A DNA stretch of 6,058 bases, from the NCBI GenBank assembly GCA_003451645.1, contig DMER01000187.1, positions 644 to 6,701 of the forward strand. Direction: 5' to 3'. Made by a program: the position numbers and the translations under genes. Numbering within the stretch: position 1 is the first letter of the stretch; every line of letters starts with the position of its first letter. Shown piece after piece: positions 1 to 5,904 of this stretch. The notes under the pieces were generated by a model. The model did no database searches and had not been told where the DNA came from. It saw only the letters and a program-made list of their open reading frames with translations. The DNA comes from Alphaproteobacteria bacterium (GTDB lineage Bacteria > Pseudomonadota > Alphaproteobacteria > Micropepsales > Micropepsaceae).

Positions 1-1112
1 CCGCCGAAACAGCCGCGCATGATGGTGACCGAATGGCGGATCATCTCCCAAGCGGGGATCTTGGCCCCCTCATAGGATGGGTGCGGGTTGCGCGCATAGG
101 GCAGCTCATAGACCGCATCCATCTCGGGCGTCGTGAGCGGAATAGGCGGCGGCGTCACCCACAGCTCCTTGTCGCCATGGCGCTGCACGAGGGCGCGTGC
201 ATTGCCGGGATTACTCTCCCGGTGCAGCACACGGTTGGCGCGGGCATAGGCCTCTTTGTCCTCGACCACCAGATCATAGGACGGCAGGCGCACCACATTG
301 CGGCCAGAGGCCATGCGGGCCCCCTCATCCGCACTGTCGAGATCGTCGGCCTTGAGTTCGGCCCAGCCCTCAGGCACGGCATCCTTCACCAGCGCGATGC
401 CCCGGATGTCGTCCATCTGAGCAGGGCTGTCGCCTTTGGCGAAGCGGTGGGTCACCTCAACGATTGCGCGCTCGGCATTGCCATAAAGCAAGATGTCTCC
501 ACGCGCATCGATGAGCACAGAACGGCGCACCTTGTCGGACCAATAGTCGTAATGAGCGATGCGGCGCAGCGAGGCCTCGATCCCGCCCAGCACGATTGGC
601 ACCCCGGGAAAAGCCTCCCGCGCGCGCTGCGCATAGACGATGACCGCGCGGTCCGGGCGCGCGCCGCCTGCGCCGCCGGGCGTGTAATTGTCGTTGTGCC
701 GCAAACGCCGGTCCGACGTATAGCGGTTCACCATACTGTCCATATTGCCGCCAGTGATCCCGAAATAGAGGTTCGGGCGGCCAAGCTCCCGGAACGGCTC
801 GGCGGACTGCCAGTCCGGCTGGGAGAGGATGCCGACCCTGAAGCCTTGCGCCTCCAAGAGCCGCCCGATGATCGCCATGCCAAAGGAGGGATGGTCGACA
901 TAGGCATCGCCCGTGACCAGCACGACATCGCAACTGTCCCAACCCAGCAAATCCATCTCCGCCCGGCTCATCGGCAGATAGGGCGCGACGCCGAAGCGCT
1001 GCGCCCAATATTTCCGGTAGGAGAACAGCGGCACGGCCTTCTCCATCGCCGGACTCATTTGCGCGAGTGCGGCGGCGTTCTGCTGTTTGGGCGGTGCGAG
1101 GATGTCGGCCAT
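1..1112 (-). CDS. ygiQ: YgiQ-family radical SAM protein, N-terminal 370 residues (runs off the left edge)
   Basis: Translating the minus strand from the ATG at 1112 gives an open frame to the window edge. It matches the E. coli YgiQ (UPF0313) N-terminal half as I remember it. Landmarks are LPMSRAEMD (about residues 46-54), [22 protein letters not shown] (about 66-80), [17 protein letters not shown], and [10 protein letters not shown]. Just before the edge comes [11 protein letters not shown]. The cysteine there is residue 368, the first of the family's CxxxCxxC [4Fe-4S] motif; the other two cysteines and the rest of the radical SAM barrel lie outside. The family's reaction is not known to me. 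The stretch between the N-terminal domain and the cluster is shorter than in E. coli. ATG 1112 has no clear Shine-Dalgarno; an in-frame TTG at 1121 is an alternative. It is the last visible gene of the TetR cluster, 31 bp after the PLP enzyme. Family assignment is firm; the length is unknown. Confidence 0.93.
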   Translation of the reverse strand, partial: MADILAPPKQQNAAALAQMSPAMEKAVPLFSYRKYWAQRFGVAPYLPMSRAEMDLLGWDSCDVVLVTGDAYVDHPSFGMAIIGRLLEAQGFRVGILSQPDWQSAEPFRELGRPNLYFGITGGNMDSMVNRYTSDRRLRHNDNYTPGGAGGARPDRAVIVYAQRAREAFPGVPIVLGGIEASLRRIAHYDYWSDKVRRSVLIDARGDILLYGNAERAIVEVTHRFAKGDSPAQMDDIRGIALVKDAVPEGWAELKADDLDSADEGARMASGRNVVRLPSYDLVVEDKEAYARANRVLHRESNPGNARALVQRHGDKELWVTPPPIPLTTPEMDAVYELPYARNPHPSYEGAKIPAWEMIRHSVTIMRGCFG

Positions 1113-1143
1113 CGCCGTCAAATGGCCGACGCAGGCCCCAAGG

Positions 1144-2268
1144 TCAAGGGCTTGCGGGCAATTCCGCGAGAGACGCGGCCATCGCGGCCCAAAGCGGCTC
1201 GATAGGTTCGATGCCAACCGACAGGCGGACATAGCCGGGCGCGACCGCATCGCCCCAGCGCACCCGGCACTCAGCCGAACTATGCACCCCGCCAAAGCTT
1301 GTGGCGGCGCGTAGCAGGGAACAGCCGTCGATGAAGGCCTCGGCACGGTCGCGGGAGGCAAAGGTAACGCCAAGCACCGGCCCGAAGCTCGTCATTTGGT
1401 CCCGCGCGATGGCGTGACCCGGATGGCTGGGCAGGCCTGGATAGGTGACCGACAGAACCTTTTGATGCGCCGCGAGCCGCTCCGCGATGATCTGCGCACT
1501 CGCACTCATGCGCGCCAAACGGACCTCAAGCGTCTCAAGGCCCCGCAGCACCAGCCAAGCCTCAAAGGGGCCAGGGATCGCGCCAGAGAGCTTGCGCCAG
1601 GTTCGAATGCGCGCGAGGCGCTCAGGGTCGCGCGCGGCGACATGGCCCATCAGAACATCGCAATGGCCGCTGACCGCCTTGGTATCCGAGCACACGGCGA
1701 AATCGGCGCCGAACGCAAAAGGCCTAAGCCCCAAGGGCGTGGCGGTTGTATGGTCGACGACGGTGAGCGCACCCGCGGCCCGCGCACGCGGGATTTCGCG
1801 CGCCAAATCACACACCGCAAGGCCAGGATTGGACGGCGTCTCAAACCACACCACCCGAAAGCCGTCATAGGCGCGCGCGTCATACTGCGCGGTCGGAACA
1901 GTCTCCATGACGATCCCAAGGGGGGCCAGGAACGTCTCGATAAAGGCGCGGATGGCGTAATACCCATCGGCAGGCACCAAGATGCGGTCGCCGGATTGCA
2001 TCTGGGTGCACAAAATGGCTGAGACTGCGGCAAGGCCAGACGGAAACACGACCGCAGGCGCGCCCTCCAGCAGGCCGAGGGCATCCTCCAGCGCCTCCCA
2101 CGTCGGATTGGTATAGCGCCCATACTGATAGGGCCCCTCCGGCGCGCCCGGCAGGTGATAGATGCTCGTATTCACGATTGGCGCGCCAAAGCTCTGCCCC
2201 TTTTGCAAGGGCTCGCGATGGTGGTGCAAGAGTTGCGCGAACAAGGCGTCGAGAGGGCGGCCGGTCAT
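1144..2268 (-). CDS. Trans-sulfuration-family PLP enzyme (cystathionine gamma-synthase / beta-lyase / gamma-lyase type)
   Basis: A 374-residue protein of the Cys/Met metabolism PLP-dependent family, close to the usual 380-400. These cytosolic fold-type I enzymes catalyse beta- or gamma-elimination or replacement on cysteine, homocysteine, cystathionine or activated homoserine. Visible motifs: YGRYTNPT (49-56, phosphate-binding Tyr/Arg from the neighbouring subunit), [10 protein letters not shown] (75-84), ETPSNP (143-148), VVDHTTATP (170-178, with the Asp that holds the pyridine nitrogen), [11 protein letters not shown] (194-204, Lys197 as the Schiff-base lysine) and VRLSVGIE (347-354, Arg348 for the substrate carboxylate). 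The usual GGxES near residue 326 reads GGVHS, so the conserved Glu is His329. Start: ATG 2268 is chosen over an in-frame ATG at 2304, because AAAGGA lies 5 nt upstream and the longer form would overlap the TetR gene. Metabolic reaction cannot be decided from sequence; PatB- or MetC-like lyase and MetB-like synthase both remain possible. Confidence 0.92.
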   Translation of the reverse strand: MTGRPLDALFAQLLHHHREPLQKGQSFGAPIVNTSIYHLPGAPEGPYQYGRYTNPTWEALEDALGLLEGAPAVVFPSGLAAVSAILCTQMQSGDRILVPADGYYAIRAFIETFLAPLGIVMETVPTAQYDARAYDGFRVVWFETPSNPGLAVCDLAREIPRARAAGALTVVDHTTATPLGLRPFAFGADFAVCSDTKAVSGHCDVLMGHVAARDPERLARIRTWRKLSGAIPGPFEAWLVLRGLETLEVRLARMSASAQIIAERLAAHQKVLSVTYPGLPSHPGHAIARDQMTSFGPVLGVTFASRDRAEAFIDGCSLLRAATSFGGVHSSAECRVRWGDAVAPGYVRLSVGIEPIEPLWAAMAASLAELPASP

Positions 2269-2273
2269 GGTGA

Positions 2274-2279
2274 TCCTTT
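2274..2279 (-). promoter_or_regulatory. Ribosome binding site of the PLP enzyme gene
   Basis: The minus strand reads AAAGGA followed by TCACC and ATG (2268). This 5-nt spacing supports the start at 2268 rather than the in-frame ATG at 2304. Confidence 0.7.
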
Positions 2280-2291
2280 GTAGCGAGGCCC

Positions 2292-2906
2292 CTAGCGCCC
2301 CCATACCCGAATGTCCAGTGCCGCCGACAGCGACAGCGCGGCCGCGCGCAAGATGTCAGCGCGCGCGACATCAAGGGCGGCGCCTTCCGCCACCACCTCT
2401 GACAGCCGTTCGGCGAGAACGAGGATGATGAGAAGAGGCGCTGCATCGCGCTCCAAATTCGAGCCGGTCAGGACGCTCAATCGGGTCAGTTGCTCGCGGC
2501 GCGCGGCTTTGATGGCCTCGGCGACCTTGGGGTCCAGCAAAGCAACCGAGCGTAAGTCGGTGCGGAACCGCGTCCAGGCTTGATGGAAGGTGATCAGGAA
2601 ATCGAGGGCGGCACCCAATTGCCGCATTTGTCCAGGTCCTGCCGCCTGCGCCGCCGTTTGCAATCCGGCCCACTCCTCTTCCCGGTAGCGCGCATAGACC
2701 GCCAGCAATACATCGGCCTTGTCAGTGAAGTGCTTGTAGAAACTCGCAGGCGCATATCCCGCCTTGCGCGCAATCGCGTTGCTGTCGGTGGCAAAGTAGC
2801 CCGCCTCGCGAAAGATGCCAGTCGCAGCCGCGATCAGGTCCTCCCGAGTCCGCGCAGGGTTCCGCGCCCGCCCCATTTTGTGGATTTTAACCTTGTCCAA
2901 CTCCAT
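2292..2906 (-). CDS. TetR/AcrR-family transcriptional regulator
   Basis: A 204-residue protein of typical TetR length. Residues 19-65 form the N-terminal DNA-binding domain: TREDLIAAATGIFREAGY, then the helix-turn-helix SNAIARKAGYAPASFYKHF (about 42-60) and the KADVLLAVY tail, which are classic TetR features. Residues 70-204 are helical and Ala/Leu-rich, as expected for the ligand-binding and dimerisation domain; the ligand cannot be read from it. It starts the minus-strand cluster and ends 23 bp before the PLP enzyme, so it probably controls that operon and itself, and perhaps the divergent plus-strand genes. Neither ATG 2906 nor the alternative ATG 2876 has a good Shine-Dalgarno. From 2876 the protein would begin MGRARNPART, which still leaves the whole DNA-binding domain. 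The start is therefore uncertain by ten codons. Confidence 0.93.
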   Translation of the reverse strand: MELDKVKIHKMGRARNPARTREDLIAAATGIFREAGYFATDSNAIARKAGYAPASFYKHFTDKADVLLAVYARYREEEWAGLQTAAQAAGPGQMRQLGAALDFLITFHQAWTRFRTDLRSVALLDPKVAEAIKAARREQLTRLSVLTGSNLERDAAPLLIILVLAERLSEVVAEGAALDVARADILRAAALSLSAALDIRVWGR

Positions 2907-2920
2907 AAAAGGATGTAAGC

Positions 2921-2935
2921 ATCATTTGAAGTGAT
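2921..2935. promoter_or_regulatory. Candidate TetR operator (15-bp imperfect palindrome)
   Basis: ATCATTTGAAGTGAT is an imperfect inverted repeat about the central G at 2928, with six of seven base pairs matching (ATCA..TT / AA..TGAT). TetR proteins typically bind palindromes of about this size close to their own promoter. This one lies 14 bp upstream of the TetR start, inside the divergent region. A second, overlapping inverted repeat (GATG at 2912-2915 with CATC at 2920-2923) is weaker. Binding is inferred from position and symmetry only. Confidence 0.4.
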
Positions 2936-2954
2936 AGAATAATCATAACTTCGC

Positions 2955-2961
2955 GGGGAGG
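2955..2961 (+). promoter_or_regulatory. Strong ribosome binding site of the membrane protein gene
   Basis: GGGGAGG stands 6 nt before ATG 2968. In-frame TTG 2962 and GTG 2965 also lie between, but they are too close to this Shine-Dalgarno, so ATG 2968 is preferred. Confidence 0.75.
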
Positions 2962-2967
2962 TTGGTG

Positions 2968-3636
2968 ATGCGAGCGATGTTGTGGGCAGCTGCGGCCCTC
3001 AGTGTAACGGCAGCAGGCCTATTATTAGCGATGTTGGGCATTGCGTTGCAGGCCGGCGGGATCACGCAGGCCCAATTCGAGGTTGTGGCTCCAGTGGCAG
3101 ACTATGCGGCGCGCCTGCAAGCAGCGAGCGGTGTCATCCGCACAACCCTGATCTTCGATAATTTGTTCGTGCTGACTTATTGCGGCGCCATTGCCTTGGG
3201 GCTGAGCGCGCTGAGCCGGCCGGAGACGCGCCTCGCCACCACCATTGCAACCATTGGGATTATCGCGACGGGGCTCTTGGATTGGGCGGAGAACATGCAT
3301 TTCTTGAGCATGCTGGCGGGCATGGCGTCGGGCCGGGACCTCACCCTGGACGAGCTGGGTTGGCGCATGTGGGCGAGCACCATGAAGTGGCACATCGCCT
3401 ATGGCGCCTTGCTGGCCGCTGGCTTTGTGGTGCCAGTGCGAGGGCTGATCTCTTTTCTCTTGGTGTGGAGTTTGCGCCTCGGCCTGCCGGTGATCGGCGT
3501 GCTGATCTACACAGGGCCAGAGGATTGGGAAAAGGCGCTGAGCCTCGCCCGCTATGCGATGATGCTTGTGGGTTTTGTGCTCTTTGCAGAGGTGTTTGCG
3601 AGCCATGCGCGGGCGAGCGGAAAGGATACAACGTGA
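2968..3636 (+). CDS. Unrecognised multi-spanning integral membrane protein
   Basis: A 222-residue hydrophobic protein that I do not recognise. Hydrophobic stretches at about residues 5-28, 60-83, 89-105, 143-181 (long enough for two) and 193-210 suggest five or six membrane segments. The loop around 30-58 (ITQAQFEVVAPVADYAARLQ) and the segment around 110-140 are the main hydrophilic parts. Polar residues sit at membrane borders: FDNLF (63-67) and DWAENMHF (105-112) are the most motif-like and would be the first things to look for in homologues. It ends 30 bp before the formylglycine-generating enzyme on the same strand, so co-transcription is likely. A role in membrane anchoring, export or redox supply for that enzyme is possible but is pure inference. 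The start is fixed by a strong GGGGAGG. Confidence 0.82.
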   Translation: MRAMLWAAAALSVTAAGLLLAMLGIALQAGGITQAQFEVVAPVADYAARLQAASGVIRTTLIFDNLFVLTYCGAIALGLSALSRPETRLATTIATIGIIATGLLDWAENMHFLSMLAGMASGRDLTLDELGWRMWASTMKWHIAYGALLAAGFVVPVRGLISFLLVWSLRLGLPVIGVLIYTGPEDWEKALSLARYAMMLVGFVLFAEVFASHARASGKDTT

Positions 3637-3666
3637 CACGAACCGCTTTTGTGCAATTATGGCAGC

Positions 3667-4587
3667 ATGCGCACGTTGGCTCTCTTCATTTTTCTAATGG
3701 GGTCCTCTGAGGGACTTGCCGCAACCGCCTGCACGCCCAAGCTGCCCGCTGACCCGCGCGGCGTCTGGATACCGGCAGGTGAAGTCACACTGGGCTCCAA
3801 GGATTTCTATCCCGAAGAGCGGCCTCAGCGCACCGCCAAGGTCCAAGGTTTTTGGATCGACGCCACCGAGGTCACCAATGAAGACTTCACAGCCTTTGTG
3901 CGCGCCACAGGCTATAAGACAGTGGCGGAACGCAAACCCACTGCGGAAGCAAACAAAGGCGTGCCGCCGGAAATGCTGGTGCCAGGCTCAGCGGTTTTTA
4001 CCCAACCCAAGGGCCTAGTCGACTTAAGAGACCCGCGCGCCTGGTGGCGCTATGTGCCGGGCGCTCAGTGGCGTCACCCGGAAGGACCGGCGAGTTCCCT
4101 CAAGGGTAGGGAGCGTTTCCCCGTTGTGCATGTGGTCTATGAGGATGCTCTGGCCTATGCCAAATGGCGCGGCCGCGCGCTGCCGACCGAGGCCGAATGG
4201 GAGCATGCGGCGCGCGCAGGGCACCGCGACCGGGCCTATATCTGGGGCGATCACCCGACCCTCAATGGCAAGCCGATGGCCAACAGCTATCAAGGCGCCT
4301 TTCCGCTGAAAGACCTAGGCGAGGATGGCCACACAGGTGCGGCCCCTGTGGGGTGCTACCCGTCCAATGATTGGGGCCTTTACGACATGGCAGGCAATGT
4401 GTGGGAGTGGACGCAAGACCTCTACCCGCAGCAGCCGGGCGAGTTCGGCATCATCAAAGGCGGGTCTTACTTGTGCGCGCTGTCCTATTGCGGCCGCTAC
4501 CGCCCGGCGGCCCGCATCCCTGGTGACCGCACGATGGGCACCAACCACATCGGCTTCAGGACGGTGTTGCGGAGGGCGGCGCGTTAA
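3667..4587 (+). CDS. Formylglycine-generating enzyme (SUMF1/FGE family), exported
   Basis: A 306-residue protein covering the whole FGE-sulfatase domain. FGEs use O2 and copper to oxidise a cysteine in the CxPxR motif of sulfatases to formylglycine, the catalytic residue of those enzymes. Domain landmarks: WIPAGEVTLGS (34-44), WIDATEVTNEDFTAFV (63-78), WWRYVPGAQWRHPEGPASS (126-144), RALPTEAEWEHAARAG (170-185), a GEDG loop (218-221), and GLYDMAGNVWEWTQDLY (237-253). Near the C-terminus, GGSYLCALSYCGRYRPAAR (265-283) supplies Cys270 and Cys275, the CxxxxC pair that binds copper and does catalysis in true FGEs. This separates it from the many FGE-like proteins lacking the pair. The N-terminus (MRTLALFIFLMG, then LAATAC) looks like a signal peptide, unusual for a bacterial FGE; Cys22 gives a poor lipobox. 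ATG 3667 is preferred over TTG 3649 because it yields that signal; neither has a good Shine-Dalgarno. No sulfatase is in the window. Confidence 0.93.
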   Translation: MRTLALFIFLMGSSEGLAATACTPKLPADPRGVWIPAGEVTLGSKDFYPEERPQRTAKVQGFWIDATEVTNEDFTAFVRATGYKTVAERKPTAEANKGVPPEMLVPGSAVFTQPKGLVDLRDPRAWWRYVPGAQWRHPEGPASSLKGRERFPVVHVVYEDALAYAKWRGRALPTEAEWEHAARAGHRDRAYIWGDHPTLNGKPMANSYQGAFPLKDLGEDGHTGAAPVGCYPSNDWGLYDMAGNVWEWTQDLYPQQPGEFGIIKGGSYLCALSYCGRYRPAARIPGDRTMGTNHIGFRTVLRRAAR

Positions 4588-4630
4588 CACGCTGCCCCCC
4601 GCCTTTGCGGAACCAGACGATGCCACGGCC

Positions 4631-4939
4631 TCAACGGTCGCGAGCAAACTCATCTGGAACATGCTTCAGAGGATCAGGCGCGGTGCGTCTGACCCGGCGC
4701 TTTGGAGCCTTTTTTCTGGTCTTTGCGACGGGGAGAGAACCTGCCTGCGCATTTTTGCGGTCCGGTTCAGTCAATGCACGAGGCGCATTGAAATTCAGGA
4801 GCGCATTCACAGCAAGATCCATCGACACTTCGACAGAATGTCCCGTGACGTGCGTGTGCACGGATTTCACCGCTTCACCCGCATACACAGAGAACACAAC
4901 TGGCAAGACGCCGAAGGGTAACCCAACCAAGTATCGCAT
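4631..4939 (-). CDS. Small hypothetical protein, probably exported, with a basic C-terminal tail
   Basis: A 102-residue frame on the minus strand, not recognised. ATG 4939 follows GAGG with 4-nt spacing (CCTT). Residues 4-19 are hydrophobic (LVGLPFGVLPVVFSVY), and VYA or GEA around residues 18-23 could be signal peptidase sites, so export is plausible. The mature part is first neutral to polar (HTHVTGHSVEVSMDLAVNAL), then turns very basic (TRKKAPKRRVRR, 74-85) before ending in DEFARDR. It converges on the FGE gene, with 43 bp between the two stops. Competing plus-strand frames cover the same bases but lack a comparable ribosome binding site or a sensible N-terminus. It could still be non-coding; I hold it as a moderate call. 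Confidence 0.45.
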   Translation of the reverse strand: MRYLVGLPFGVLPVVFSVYAGEAVKSVHTHVTGHSVEVSMDLAVNALLNFNAPRALTEPDRKNAQAGSLPVAKTRKKAPKRRVRRTAPDPLKHVPDEFARDR

Positions 4940-4959
4940 AAGGCCTCGCGGTCCGGAGG

Positions 4960-4976
4960 TTGCGTGGTTCACGCAA
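4960..4976. repeat. Perfect 7-bp inverted repeat, 3-nt loop
   Basis: TTGCGTG and CACGCAA flank GTT. The centre is about 28 bp upstream of the start of the small minus-strand gene at 4939. It could be a repressor operator or a hairpin in that gene's leader. No T-run follows on either strand, so it is not a typical terminator. Confidence 0.5.
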
Positions 4977-5025
4977 GAGCTCCAAACAACGCCCCTACCC
5001 GTTCCTTCAGGGCGTGTTCGCGATT

Positions 5026-5042
5026 GACCGTAGAGGGCGGTC
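5026..5042. repeat. 5-bp inverted repeat GACCG / CGGTC, 7-nt loop
   Basis: Short arms (5026-5030 and 5038-5042) could occur by chance. It is listed because it abuts the stronger inverted repeat at 5044-5063 and both precede the gene at 5116. Confidence 0.3.
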
Positions 5043-5043
5043 T

Positions 5044-5063
5044 GAAAGCGGTTGCTCGCTTTC
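5044..5063. repeat. Perfect 7-bp inverted repeat, 6-nt loop, upstream of the gene at 5116
   Basis: GAAAGCG and CGCTTTC flank GTTGCT. It is followed by the AT-rich stretch 5064-5115 that leads into the start at 5116. It could be an operator or a leader-RNA hairpin. No T-run follows on the plus strand. Confidence 0.5.
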
Positions 5064-5115
5064 GAACAATGATTTATTGCATTAGGTTAACAAACACAAG
5101 TAACAGGATTGTAAA

Positions 5116-5904
5116 ATGTCTTTGCCTGCCGGGACCACCTTGAATGCCGACAAACTGTCTGACTTCCTTTGTATCCCGAGAAGCATGCAGATTTGGACAG
5201 ATGCAGAGGTATGGAAGCGGCTGACCCACGGCATATTCTTCCGCGGCAAGTGTGCCAGGGACTTGCAGGCCCTTTTGAGAATTGAGCGCAAGGAACTTCT
5301 CAAACACGCGCCTGCGGGCTTGAACCGGGTTCCGCAATGGCTTCGGGACTTAGCCCCCGTCAAGACTGGCTATTCGAGCATGCTGGGTTGGTCGGTCCCT
5401 GGTGGCGACGACATGGCGGCTTTTATCGACAACGGTGCACTGCCCTTTGCCAAGGCGGTCACCTGCGCATTCACGCTCCACGAAGCCGCACAGAGGCTGC
5501 CTGAGCAAGTTCGCGCCCGCCTTGATGTGCACGTACCGTTGTGCGCTTTCACACTGAAAGGGATCACGCCGGCGGCAGCAGTGGCTGCGGCCGCCAAGGT
5601 CCCTGACTTGGGTGAAGATCGCCGCCCGCATTTGGAGAAGCTGGGGCGAGGCCTTGGGATGAGCCACGAACTTGCGGAAAAGATTGGGCTAGCGAATGGA
5701 CTGGGCGCACCAACCCTGGTGGATTTGCCAATCTCCACAGATGACATGGCGCGGAAGGCGAGCGATTATTTGGTAGCCAAACGTGTGGGCCGCAAGAAAG
5801 GAAGCGCGCCTGGCCGTCCGGCAACGGGGGCTTTGGGCAGAGCGGAACTGTTCCGCACGGTCCGCATCGAAAACATGATCTGCAAGATCAAGAAGGTAGC
5901 TTGA
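5116..5904 (+). CDS. Unrecognised 262-residue cytosolic protein
   Basis: I do not recognise a family. AGGA at 5105-5108 stands 7 nt before ATG 5116, a good start. No signal peptide or membrane segment is visible. Residues 10-75 are mixed alpha-helical and charged (SDFLCIPRSMQIWTDAEVWKR, RKELLKHAP). Residues 85-120 contain GWSVPGGDDMAAFIDNGALP, the most motif-like stretch. An Ala-rich segment (about 152-161) is followed by a charged helical region (165-195), a linker and a strongly basic part (KRVGRKKG, 222-229). The C-terminus is again basic (CKIKKVA). The basic tail suggests nucleic-acid or membrane-surface contact, but that is inference. The gene stands alone on its strand after a region with inverted repeats, and its last 17 bp overlap the end of a convergent gene. 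Codon use resembles the neighbours, so no strong sign of recent transfer. Confidence 0.75.
   Translation: MSLPAGTTLNADKLSDFLCIPRSMQIWTDAEVWKRLTHGIFFRGKCARDLQALLRIERKELLKHAPAGLNRVPQWLRDLAPVKTGYSSMLGWSVPGGDDMAAFIDNGALPFAKAVTCAFTLHEAAQRLPEQVRARLDVHVPLCAFTLKGITPAAAVAAAAKVPDLGEDRRPHLEKLGRGLGMSHELAEKIGLANGLGAPTLVDLPISTDDMARKASDYLVAKRVGRKKGSAPGRPATGALGRAELFRTVRIENMICKIKKVA

Larger units (their letters stand above)
2907..2967. promoter_or_regulatory. Divergent promoter region between the TetR cluster and the membrane protein/FGE pair
   Basis: Sixty-one bases separate the TetR start (2906) from the membrane protein start (2968). The region is clearly AT-richer than the genes on both sides, as expected for a promoter. 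On the plus strand TAGAAT (2935-2940) resembles a -10 element, but no good -35 stands at the right distance. TTGAAG (2926-2931) resembles a -35 but lacks a matching -10. On the minus strand TATGAT (2947-2942) is a loose -10-like hexamer. No individual promoter can be called with confidence; the regulatory role rests on divergent geometry and base composition. Confidence 0.55.

Noticed and set aside
33..1205. A 390-codon plus-strand open frame
   Set aside because: It lies antisense to the clear ygiQ reading frame, has no domain sense, and is rich in Arg/His/Ala as antisense frames of GC-rich genes usually are.
1396..2022. A 208-codon plus-strand open frame
   Set aside because: Antisense to the PLP enzyme gene, whose motifs are unmistakable on the other strand; no ribosome binding site.
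3025..3639. A 204-codon minus-strand open frame opposite the membrane protein
   Set aside because: Its translation is Gln/His/Arg-rich, typical of the complement of a hydrophobic coding sequence. The plus strand has the strong Shine-Dalgarno and continuous membrane segments.
3727..3732. Lipobox ending in Cys22 of the FGE
   Set aside because: The residues before Cys (A-A-T-A) fit only loosely and Glu15 lies within the segment that should be uncharged. A normal signal peptide is more likely than a lipoprotein anchor.
4696..4715. Possible intrinsic terminator for the FGE gene (GGC...GCC followed by six T)
   Set aside because: The stem has only three uninterrupted pairs, and it lies more than 100 bp past the stop codon inside the small minus-strand gene. 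The T-run alone is not enough.
4605..5027. A 140-codon plus-strand open frame after the FGE gene
   Set aside because: Its composition is Arg/Thr/Ser-rich without domain sense and no Shine-Dalgarno precedes it. The minus-strand frame over the same bases has better start signals.
5024..5029. TTGACC as a -35 promoter element for the gene at 5116
   Set aside because: Five of six bases match the consensus, but nothing like a -10 element stands 16-18 bp downstream (it falls inside the inverted repeat).
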